DNA of 64,000 nucleotides, taken from assembly GCA_001972305.1 (NCBI GenBank), contig BDDD01000879.1, positions 136,506 to 200,505 of the forward strand. Direction: 5' to 3'. The stretch is from Cephalotus follicularis. Lineage: Eukaryota > Streptophyta > Magnoliopsida > Oxalidales > Cephalotaceae. The first letter of the stretch is position 1, and every line of letters begins with the position of its first letter. This document shows, piece after piece, positions 49,001-58,797 of the stretch. Under the pieces are notes generated by a model. The model was not told the DNA's origin. It was given only the letters and a program-made list of their open reading frames with translations, and ran no database searches. The translations under genes and the position numbers were made by a program.

Positions 49001-49410
49001 ATCATGTGTTCTTAAAGGTTTCACCATGGAAGGGCGTGCAAAGGTTTGGGAGAAAGGGCAAATTAGCTCCCCGCTACATTGGTCCCTTCGAGATTTTGGA
49101 GAGAGTCGGGGAGGTAGCCTACCAGCTTGCCTTACCTCCTTCACTATCAAACGTGCCCGACGTCTTCCATGTATCCATGCTGAGGAGATATATTTTGGAC
49201 CCGTTACATGTTCTGGATTATGATACTGTTTCGATGCAAGATGATCTATCATGTGAGGAGTTGCCTGTGCGGATTCTTGATTGGAAGACGCAGGTTTTGA
49301 GGAATCGAACCATCCCTATGGTCAAGGTTCAATGGCAGTTCCACCGACCGGATGAAGCAACTTGGGAGCGTGAGGAGGATATCCGAGAACGCTACCCACA
49401 CTTGTTCTAG
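46000..49410 (+). pseudogene. pol of element D (fossil)
   Basis: Protease (about 46020-46400), reverse transcriptase (about 46560-47400; [24 protein letters not shown] near 47092), RNase H (about 47500-47860, [13 protein letters not shown]), integrase (about 48140-49220, [47 protein letters not shown]) and chromodomain-like tail (about 49250-49410). Closest to element A. Confidence 0.93.
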
Positions 49411-49442
49411 TCTTGTTGAATTTCGAGGACGAAGTCCTTTTG

Positions 49443-49455
49443 AAGGAGGGGTGGA
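49443..49455 (+). other. Polypurine tract of element D
   Basis: AAGGAGGGGTGGA before TGTAACGCCCGG. Confidence 0.92.
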
Positions 49456-52019
49456 TGTAACGCCCGGAAATTTCATGTATTGTAATTTCACAATGTAATG
49501 TACTTTATTGTGGAATCAATAAAATGATGGATTTTTCCTAATTTGATGATGTTTTCCCAAACTATGATGATGTTGATGTTAAACAGATTATGTACTTAGA
49601 AGTGTGATTACTTGGTATGTACACTGGAGGCAGTCGACTGGCATGGAAGCCCAGCCGACTGGATGGCTGCGTATGGGAGCAGTCGACTGGTGGGATGAAC
49701 CAGGCGACTGGCCAACTGTCGAGCCACCTGGCAATGATTGCCAGGCGAGCAGCCAGCTGCTAGGTGTGGACAGCCGACTAGATCGTGCTCTGTTTTGTTG
49801 CATGTGGCAGAAATCACATGCTACAACTGACAGATGGAAGTGGATGCCATCTATGCTTCATGCAGCTAAAGGAAAGGATAAAGGGGACACCTGTGGATCA
49901 TGCAAACTTCATGGGGTAGAGAAATTAGACCTGTGAGTGTGTGCATGCATGTGAATGAGGGGGTGTGGCATTTAGTGCCATGTGAGGGAGCTAGGGGAGA
50001 AGGGAAGAGAAAAGCCTCTGCATAAAACGCCTCTCCTCACTTCTCTCATCCAGGTACTGAGAGGCCAAAGAACCAAAGGAAACAGTAGAGAAAAACACAA
50101 AGAAAAGAGGGAAGAAGAGTGTTTTTTTTTTCATTGTTGTAGTTTGGAGCTCGGGTGGGAGCTGTTGGGCTGTTCGTGGAGCTGCTGGACTGTTCTTGGA
50201 GCTTCTGGGAGGCTCAAAGATACTGGAAAGGAGACACAAAGAGGTGGACTTCCGATTTCTAACTTGAAATCAAAGGTAGGGGAAATAGTAGAGAATTCTA
50301 TGCATGCATTTTGAGTTTAAAGAGTAATGATGTTATAAATGGATGATGTAGTTGTCTGGCTGTGGATTTATGTATTGATGTTGTGGTTACTGTTAATAAA
50401 TAACCTGACATGCACACTGAATTTTGGATGGAGTTTTGGATTGGTTTTCATGCAATACCATGTTTGGGTTTCATTTGAATTACAATGAAAACGGAGAATA
50501 ATGCATGAATTGAGTTGTGTTTTAGACCATGATATGATTACTGGTGACATACTGGGGTCTGAATACGCGTGGATAAATTCCAAATGCTTGTTGAATGGAT
50601 TTAGAAGGGAATTACTGGTACTGTCAAGCCCAGAACAGCCGACTGTTTAAGTAAAACAGTCGACTACTCGATCATCCAGCCGACTGTCAAGTAAGAACAG
50701 TCGACTGTGCATGCATTTTGCCCAGAACAGTAGACTGTCAAAGGAAGACAGTCGACTGCTGATTACTCGTGATGAACAAGTCGACTGTTGGGGAAGAATA
50801 GTCGACTGTCTCAAGGATCCAGCCTACTGTTATGGAAATATAGCCGACTGATATAACATAAATTGAATCTTTAGAGAAGGTGATAGGCCTAGGTTAAATA
50901 CCCATAACCCTAGGTGCATTCTGAGCATGTGTTTGCCCTGCATTTGAACTACTACTGTACTGTAAATTGATTTTGGTTGATTACTAAATGTATTAACCAT
51001 CTTGGAAAAACTTGCATGATTATTATAATCATTTTTGGTAAGAAAATGTATATTTGACAAATATAGACTTATATTTTCAAATGACTGGGGGAGTATTCCC
51101 AAAGACGGAGAAATGTATTGTTTTAAGTATTACAACTTATAACAACTTGATAATTGGTAATATATTTTAAACAAATATATTTTGATCAAGTAATCATATT
51201 TTGTTGCTTGACTTGTATTGAACTGTGATTGTAAGCTCTTGATTACTCAGCCGCTGTGCTAAGTAACCTGCTGTTGGTTTACCCGCCGTGCTAAGCAACA
51301 TACGGAGGACTTGCTCCAAATCGTTTGCAAACGGGGATGGGGTAAGAGTGCATGACGTTGGGGCCAGGAGGTGGCGACGGTTATGACGACCTGCTTGTCT
51401 GGTTCCTTTAGGGGACATACTTACTACCTGTGTTGATATAGCCTTATGAGGTTATACATGTACTGTGAACATGCATATGTTTTTATATGTAAATACGGAG
51501 ATATAATTACTGAGAAAATTATATGTCATACTGCATCACTATGCATCCATTCATGATACGCATTACCTTTGACCTTGAACTGTATACATGAACTTTTCTA
51601 CTTAGCCGAGTGAGGACAAAGGCTAACCCCCCTACTGTAACAGATTGATGGAATGGGTTTTGATATAGAGCACGCATGGAGACTTAAAGAGAAGACTAAG
51701 TTGTTTCTCTTATTTCATGTACTATATTACTGAACAATAATTATGTAACTGGATCATTGTAACTTGGGTTTATTTTATTTCATACTGTATTATCACGCTC
51801 CGTTTATGGGCGATCAACGATGATGTTGGGATTTATATAAACTATGTGGGTATCACGTAGTATGGGATGCGTGATACATATTTAAATTCAACTTATTTCA
51901 TGTTATTGCTTCTGCTACTGAAGATTTTGTTTATACGTTTTATCGCATGAGCTGAATTATGTTGTGTTGATTGCCTTACCGCTTTATTGTTATCCTTCTT
52001 GGAAAATGGGGGCGTGACA
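49456..52019 (+). repeat. 3' LTR of element D
   Basis: 2564 bp, ends GGGCGTGACA. First third resembles LTR C (CAGTCGACTG clusters at about 49628-49790 and 50630-50860, GAGCCACCTGGC). From about 50870 to the end it follows LTR A (CTAGGTGCATTCTGAGCAT, GTAATCATATTTTGTTGCTT). TATA-like CATAAAAC at 50021-50028; hairpin 50254-50271; TTAGCC hairpin 51602-51626. Confidence 0.94.
50254..50271 (+). promoter_or_regulatory. Covarying leader hairpin, LTR D
   Basis: GATTTC-TAACTT-GAAATC, six perfect pairs, then AAAGGTAGGGG. Pair 2 is A-T as in C and pair 5 is T-A as in A: the fourth arm combination. Confidence 0.78.
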
Positions 52020-52115
52020 ATTATTGATGGATTATATTTGATCATGCTCCATTGTGGGCAATTAACAATGTCGGTATTGTGTCATTATTAAATGTTGGTA
52101 ACATGTAGTATGGGA
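52020..52115 (+). repeat. Tail piece of 3' LTR of element G
   Basis: Matches 5' LTR G from about 38245 (ATTATTGATGGATTATRTTTG) through GTAGTATGGGAT, then changes to element H sequence. Confidence 0.88.
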
Positions 52116-52779
52116 TTAATGTTAGTAACCGCCGAATGTGGGAGTCCCTAGCTACTTCCACTCTGTGTTTAGTAGCCCAGTTACTTCAGCTCTGCGTTTA
52201 GTATCCACTGTACGGGAAACCGTAGCTGCTTCTACTCAGTGTTTAACAGCTCACTCATGTGAAACTCCTAGTTACTTCCACTTAGTGTGTAGTAACTAAT
52301 GCGGAATTCCCATCATAGTCCATCAATCAATTCAGTCAAAGGATGCGTACACTCTATGTTTACACCTAGTTACATTACACTTTGAGATTTGTAACCAATA
52401 AATCATTTCAATCAATCCTTTTCCAAGTAGATTATAAGTTATAAGATACTTCAAAATAATACATTCTTCAAACAGTAGTTTTCTTTTCGAAAACGGTAAA
52501 ACAGTTCAGTAACCATGCCTCTCATTGGAGGAAAATAGTACAGTACAGTAATTCTCACTTGTAGAAAACAGTAAACGGTAACGGTGGCAGTACCTCTCAT
52601 AGGAGGAAAACAATAAAATACTGTAACAGTGGGATACCTTGAAAAGTACCCATAGTACTTATTTCCTTAAAATCCTTCAACAGTAGTAATTCTATAAAAT
52701 ACGTTGATAGATATAAACTATCAATAATAGTAATAACTTTCAGTAATGCAAGCAACATATGCTCAGAATGCAAATAGTC

Positions 52780-53260
52780 CATTTGGCGTCGACATGCAAC
52801 TTATGCGTCAATGCGTTCCTTATGCGCCAACGTTTATCTTAGGTGTTAACGTGTATCTTAGTACCTTTAGGCGTTAACTTGTAACTTATGTGTCAATGCG
52901 TACATCAATTCCCCTTGCGTCAACACATGCCTCTCTAGGCGTCGACGTGTAACATATGCGTCAACACGCATAATAGTCCTTCTAGGCGTCAACACATCAG
53001 ATATGCTTTAACGTGTACAACAGACCCTCACGAGTCAGCACTTCAGTCCTTTGCATCGACGCTCTAAGGTAGGAAGCTTAGGCGTCAACGTCTATATCCT
53101 TTTGGCGTCGATGATATAAGGTAGGAACCTTAAGCGTCAGTGCCTTATCTCTAGGCGTCGGCGTCTCCTCATGGCGTCGATGCTTAAAGCGTCTTCTTCC
53201 CTGTATAACAGGCCAAGGTGTTGATGTCTTCCCTCTAGGCGTAGACGTCTGTAGAACCAG
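52780..53260 (-). repeat. GGCGTCGACG-type cluster, LTR H
   Basis: About fifteen decayed copies of GGCGTCGACG/GCGTCAACGC-type words about every 25-35 bp, the longest such cluster in the window. Confidence 0.7.
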
Positions 53261-53469
53261 AACAATACCACAATGCGCTAGTGTATCAAACTAGCTGGAA
53301 TCATGCATACAACACATGCAAATCAATCCATTTTCACTCCGGGTCTTACCATGCATACAGGTTATGGCATACCTCAACATGCACAGTCACAATCCAACGC
53401 TCATGCATTTCACCAAATGAACATCCACTATTTTTGAACTCAAAATACAAGTATATAGTCCCTACCTTA

Positions 53470-53487
53470 GATCCCAAGTTAGGAATC
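53470..53487 (-). promoter_or_regulatory. Leader hairpin, LTR H
   Basis: Minus strand GATTCC-TAACTT-GGGATC, six pairs including one G-T wobble, then TAAGGTAGGGA. Confidence 0.72.
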
Positions 53488-53737
53488 GAAGTCCACCTCT
53501 TTGAGTCCCACCGGCCAGTAGCTTCGCCCTCCTAGGTCCGGCACAGCAGCTCCAAGTTCGAGCTTCCCACTTCCACACCAGCTCAACAATGGAGGAAACA
53601 TGGTTCCTCTCTTTTCCGTTTCTCGCATGTTTTCTCTCTGTCTTTCTCTCTATCAGGTGCTGGTCGAAGAAGGAGAAAGATTGTGTTTTATGGAGGTGTT
53701 TCTCTCTCTCCTCTCGCCCGCTTTCATGGCCCTCTCT

Positions 53738-53779
53738 CTTCTTCTTCTTCTTCTTCTTCTTCTTCTTCTTCTTCTTCTC
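53738..53779. repeat. (CTT)n microsatellite
   Basis: About 14 CTT units in the CT-rich stretch of LTR H. It produces a poly-Leu/poly-Phe open frame that is not a gene. Confidence 0.92.
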
Positions 53780-54249
53780 TCTGCCAATGTGACACCATCA
53801 GTCACTTCCTCTTCCTCCTGTCATTGCAGAGCATGGCAAAGAGATAAAGTGTCACACTTGTCCTCCACGCGTCTTCTGTCAGTGCTTTGTCTTATTCTAT
53901 CTACAATTTTAGGCGTCAGCATTCACGATGCGCATCGACCCGTTGACTCTTGCTTGGCGCTAACAGGTTCCACGAAGCCTTCATTACTTGGCGTCGACAT
54001 CACTTCATGGCGTCGACGCTTTAAATCCTGAAACCTTAAGTGTAGTTCTCATTGTTTGGCGTTGACGCCATCCCTTGTCGTCGACGCTCAATGCCCTTGT
54101 TTTTCCATTTCCTACCCAACACCAAATTCCTTAACACTTTCCATTCCAAATCCAACTCCATGAGTTGAAATCCATAATTCTCATTAAGTCATCATTTAGT
54201 CACAAAGGAATTTTTAGTAATACATTAAATGGAAGTTTCAGGTGTTAGA

Positions 54250-54265
54250 TTCACCCCTCATTCAA
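54250..54265 (-). other. Polypurine tract of element H
   Basis: Minus strand TTGAATGAGGGGTGA after the AATTCGAGGACGAATTTC stretch shared with elements D and G. Confidence 0.8.
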
Positions 54266-54529
54266 AGAAATTCGTCCTCGAATTTTAACTTTCCTATAAC
54301 AAATGGGTTCACTCCGTTGCCCATCCAATCATTCAATCGTTCATTAGTCCGTTAAACCAATCATTCATTCATTCTCGTACCTGCTAGTTAGTGGTTCGAA
54401 CTCTATATACAATAGTGTTCACTCAATCACAACTATGGACAATCCAATCAATTAATGATACTTTCAATCAATAACAGTACGATGTACCTCAGAAATCATA
54501 AGTAGACTTCAAAAGTAAGAGTGAAACCT

Positions 54530-55475
54530 TACCTCTCATGATGCTTTTGCCGGTATCTCTCCACTGTGAAGGTCCAGCTGTAGCACCACTATCACTTGCA
54601 GGTTCAGTAGGTACCATCATTCACCTTGTTGGACAATCCCTTGAAAAATGGTCAGATGCTCCGCACTTCATGCATAACCAGTTTTTCAACCAACAATTCT
54701 CCAGCTGATGGCTTTTACGGCCACAATGGAAACAAGCTTCAGATCTAACATTACTCCCCTGACTAGGAGTGCCCTGAGTAGCAGTATTAGACGACCGAGT
54801 ACGATTATTACTTCCCTGTCAGTGTGAAGAATCAGGTCTCGATTGAGTAGTATGAGATATCTCCATCCTCCGTTCATTATTGTTGGCCTCCATAATTCTA
54901 GCCTTCTCTGTAGTTTCCACAAAAGAACCCAACTGTAACTCTACCAGTTTAGATCTAATGTCAGACCTCAAATCCTTCAACAACCTTCGGATCTTCCTTA
55001 ATTCACCCTCTACTAGATACAATGTGTGTCTCGCCAGTTCAATGAATCTGGTCTGGTATTGAGCTATCGTCATGTCTTCTAGACGTAACTCCAGTAGTTC
55101 AGTCTCCCTCCGGTCACGCTCCATCTGGGAAATATAAGTTTCATAGAACTCGGACTGAAATCTATCCCAAGTCCTATCAAGATCCAAAGATATCCACTTC
55201 ACTTCAATCATTTCCCACCAATGGCTAGCTTCTCCCCATAAACGGTATACAGCAAAATTCAGCTTTTACTCATCAGTACACCCGAGAGCAACAAATATTT
55301 TCTCCATGTCCCTCATCCATCGTTCTGCTATGGTGGCGTCAAGCTCACCCTTGAACATCAGAGGATTCTGCCTCATGAAGCTGTCCAAATCTCTCCCAAA
55401 TCCACCAGCATGATAAACTTCAGGAGCTCGATTGTAAGCTTGTTGGAAAGGCTCTAAAGGCATTGACATAATTAT
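54530..55475 (-). pseudogene. gag of element H (fossil)
   Basis: Starts MSMPLEPFQQAYNRAPEVY, has the core FMRQNPLMFKGELDATIAER and MTIAQYQTRFIELARHTLYL, and two CCHC knuckles at about 54740-54640 (CFHCGRKSHQLENC and CMKCGASDHFSRDC). Relatively well preserved, with few interruptions. Its end (RDTGKSIMRGKV) matches the gag/protease junction of G. Confidence 0.88.
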
Positions 55476-55495
55476 GGCCCTTAGGGTTTAGGGTT

Positions 55496-57781
55496 TGATA
55501 ACAAAACTTTTTGTTTGATTAAGTCCCCAATCAATGGAACACCGTAAATTCTAATTCCACAATCATCTCAATCATGCCAAGGATCACTAATTAAGCATTC
55601 AATTGAACGAAAAAAACTATTCCAAGCACAAAGTGGGTTCGGGTTTGGGGAGGGATTACACAAACCTTAACATAGCCATTCATTTCATTTGAATTAGAGC
55701 AACACACAAAACCCTAACTCTAATGGCATCAAACCTGAACCATAGCAAAGCCAAAACCCTAGAATTTGCTTAGGTAGCTTTAGGGTTAAGCTAGGGTACC
55801 AAACCCTAGCTGGAACCCGAAGCTTGACCCACCACCATACACCTTAAAACAACATGAAAACAACATAGAAACATGATGGCAAAGGATTACCTAATTCTTT
55901 GCCCACTTCCACTAATGATGTGATCCTCCAACCTTTGAATCCTAGCTTTCTCCTTCAGCGAAGTTGTTCCTCAAGCATGCATCTACAACTTCTATGAAGG
56001 TATGGAGGCTATATGTGTTTTTCCTAAAACTAGAAATCACATAAGTAAAGATTGAATGCAATGAACAAGCGATCTCCACCTATTGTGATTAAGGGTGGTG
56101 AAAGAAGATTGTTTTGTTGTCTTCTCTTCAAGAACATGAAGTTATCTCAAGGTTCTCCAATGGAGGACAAAGATACGACATAAAGAAATAAGAAAAGAGG
56201 GAGAGAGAGTTGAATTCTTACAGGTGAGACAAGAAGGAATACAAAATAAATTTCTTAAGTCCTCTGTGTGTTAACCAAGTCTTATAAGACTTGGACTTGT
56301 TAAAGGCTTATTTAATAAGCCAAGAACTTAAGAAATATCTCACTCTTTTATGAACTAAATGGCCAGCAAAACTTAAGAAAAAATTCTTCCAAAAACAATG
56401 CCCAAATGCATAAAGAATACAAAGTTGAATTGGTCAACTTTGGTGGACTAAGGAGTAATGGTTTGGGCCAACCACACTTTGGCTTCTTCAACGCTCAAAT
56501 TCGGCCCAAAATAGGATGTTAAATCCAAGCCCAATATTTCCTAAAGCCCTAGAGCTCTCTCTCCCAATAAATGCACAAGTGCATCTATTAGTTCAACAAA
56601 CAACCCTTCGCCCGAAATAATGTATTATGGTGATGCGTGAACTCACTTCAAAGAAAGTGAAACAGATTCAGTAAATAGAATATTCACTAACAAAGTAACA
56701 TCTCTCAGACTTTATTCTTTCACTAAATAACATGTCTCTCTCCTTCATGTCAACCTATTCCCAAAATCAGGCGGGACCTGAAAGCCAGGTTGGTTCTCAG
56801 TACAAATGATATATTTCTCAGAAATCCCAGAAGTCTGGTACGGCTATCCCGATAGTCCAAAACTATCCTATAGCCCCGGTGTGATCTCCAATCACCCCCG
56901 GATCCGTGTACACCACGTCTATAATTAATTATCTAGTTAAACCTGTACTTCATCACATTTATCAGCATATGTGTGACATATCCCTCATCATCTCGGTTCC
57001 GACCGCGACTAGGGTTTGTATTAATGTCACCCCTAGGTAAAACGTGATAACTATAATTATATGAATACGTTGAGACTATCGGGAGACATCCCAGGAAACC
57101 TTGTTTCCATCCCCCAATGGCCAGGCCTAGACTCTCAAGTCTTCAATGGTCACAGGTGTGATAGAGCCTATAACCCTCAACACAGGTGTGATGATCCCAT
57201 CTTGCGTACCTGCCCATACATCTCAATGTAGCTACCACAAGGCCCAAAGAAAACTCGTTTTCCAGCATGTGGCTAGTGCTAGGGAGGGAAAAAATCAAAG
57301 CCAAGCGGTTACTACACAACGTATGCTAGCCGCTCAGGTCTAAGGATACAACACGAGTCTTAAAGTACCCACTAGTCTCCTTTGACTAAACATTACCGCG
57401 AAGAATAGGAGGCCTATTGACAGAGGTGTTGACTCTCCAAATAGGTAACCTATGGTGGGTCAGTTTAGTGAGGCTCTCTAGCACGCACCTCGCATCAGCT
57501 TTAGGGTAAACCCAAATGGCAATGAGATGATCCATCACCCACACGCAAGGGGGCAAGCATAATATGACAAGTCTTTACTGTTCATCAATAACCCTATTGA
57601 GAGTGAACCTATGACTTGGAACGTTTTGTCACAAGGGAGTAAGGATCTCATTCTCATAACCTCCCAGGCATGAGATCCAACCCTTTATGGACAGGGCACT
57701 ATATGTGTATTCAGTTGACATGGTGATCAATTGATCCGACTCAACGGTTTGGGTACTGAACTTATATGTCGTTGTAGTACA
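55496..57781 (-). repeat. Copia LTR 1
   Basis: Plus-strand borders TGATAACAAAAC and GTTGTAGTACA; on the minus strand it starts TGTACTACAACGACAT. Shares islands with copia LTR 2, for example CAGGTCTAAGGAT and GTGAACCTATGACTTGGAAC, but is strongly diverged from it. It follows the RNase H piece on the minus strand, as a 3' LTR should. It lacks the GTCGAC cluster found in LTR 2. No gene seen inside. Confidence 0.65.
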
Positions 57782-57859
57782 GAATATCTCATGACTTTGG
57801 TCAGTGAGTTTGCTAAGTTTGCCTTTGAGGCAAATCTCACAAAGATAATATCTCCTCTA

Positions 57860-58500
57860 TAATTGATCCATCTGATCAAGAGATACCATCACTATTTACA
57901 TTTGGTATAGTCATGAGACCCGAGTTTCATGGCTGGTTCCAAAGCCCCCACCGTTGTCACTGTTACAACAACTAGGCAATCGATGGATGAAACCACATTA
58001 AGTTCAGTAATGAACTTCCACATCCAAATTGCTCCATTTACGGTATCCTAGGCTGTAACATATTCTACTTCAGTGGTGGAGTCAGCAGTTGACATCTACT
58101 CAAAGCTCCGCCAACTCATAGCACCTCCGTTTAGGATGAATACTTATCCTAAAATGAATTTGTGATCATCCAGATCACTTTAGAAAATGGAGTCTGTATA
58201 ACCCTTAAGTTTCAACTCGCTGTTTCTTGACGGTTTCAGCTCTCATTCCTTTTTGTCCTGTGGGTTTTTAATTGATGATAACTCATCTAGTTCCATCATA
58301 CTCCCACTGCTTCCTGCAAGTATTCCTTCTCTAGGAATGCAGCAGTATGCGAAACAAACATCTTTTGCTCACTGGGATTGTAAAAATATAGTATCCTTTT
58401 GTTCCTTTGAGATACTCCACAAACCGGTAGCAACTCATTCGCTCCTCCAGCTTAGAAGGTTCCTTCCTTCTCACATAAGCTGAACAGCCCTTAACCCAAC
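57860..58500 (-). pseudogene. Ty1/copia RNase H piece (fossil)
   Basis: Minus-strand words typical of plant copia RNase H: YLKGTKGYYIF near 58410, SWRSFE near 58110, STADSTTEVEYVTA near 58090-58052, then a DN..A-like end near 57950. Badly decayed. Confidence 0.8.
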
Positions 58501-58797
58501 ATTAGTTTAGGCTGGGTTTCCTCCTTTTTACACATCTTGTAAAATATGGAGGTGACAGATTTCAAAAGAATCTAGTTTAGGATGTGCGCTGCCAACTGCA
58601 GTGCATAATCCTAATATGAGATTAGAAGATCAGTAAAAAAAATCAACATCTTCTCTTTATCTTTTATTAGTCCCTTGTTGAATTTTTAAGGCCATTTATT
58701 CATGTGTATTTAAAACATATAACCCATTCTTTATGTGCTCTTTGAAGGAATCGGAATTACCGTTTCCAATGCCATAAAGTGACTAAAGTATGTAGGG
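58501..58797. other. Unassigned stretch between copia pieces
   Basis: About 300 bp of AT-rich sequence between the RNase H piece and copia LTR 2. No coding similarity, primer site or repeat recognised. Confidence 0.5.

Larger units (their letters stand above)
45526..52019 (+). mobile_element. Element D: 5'-incomplete Tekay-type Ty3/gypsy fossil
   Basis: Starts inside gag without a 5' LTR, then protease to chromodomain, polypurine tract and a full 3' LTR (49456-52019). It lies in the 3' LTR of element G, which resumes at 52020. Coding sequence is very close to A; the LTR is a mosaic of C-like and A-like parts. About eight interruptions of the frame. Confidence 0.92.
33850..52115 (+). mobile_element. 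Element G: Ty3/gypsy chromovirus fossil with nested insertions
   Basis: 5' LTR 33850-38508 (about 2459 bp of its own plus an inserted 2.2-kb solo LTR), primer site, gag, pol, polypurine tract, 3' LTR 43234-45525 with a further piece at 52020-52115 beyond element D. Flank on the left is element B's 3' LTR. One 190-bp stretch of the LTR pair differs at about 20 sites (10%), so G looks older than A and C. Coding regions are heavily decayed, with at least fifteen interruptions. Confidence 0.9.
52116..54249 (-). repeat. 3' LTR of element H (incomplete at its far end)
   Basis: On the minus strand, CTAACACCTGAAACTTCC next to the polypurine tract aligns with the start of LTR G. Then a GGCGTCGACG cluster (54090-53920), TATA-like CATAAAAC (53692-53685), leader hairpin (53487-53470), a second long cluster (53260-52780) and a degenerate tandem array (52310-52125) with AGTTACTTCCACT units. 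The usual GTGACA end is not found. Confidence 0.82.
52116..55475 (-). mobile_element. Element H: gag-only gypsy fossil (TR-GAG-like)
   Basis: On the minus strand: gag with two zinc knuckles, about 240 bp without coding similarity, polypurine tract, then an LTR related to G's. No protease, RT, RNase H or integrase is recognisable between gag and the polypurine tract. No 5' LTR or primer site is seen. Either a gag-only non-autonomous form or a remnant of a full element. Confidence 0.8.

Noticed and set aside
53600-54031. 143-codon open frame with a poly-Leu run
   Set aside because: Created by a (CTT)n microsatellite in the U3-like part of LTR H; it crosses the TATA-like box and has no recognisable domain.
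55480-55500. TTTAGGGTTTAGGG, like plant telomere repeat
   Set aside because: Only about two units, at the edge of element H next to a copia LTR; far too short for an interstitial telomere array.
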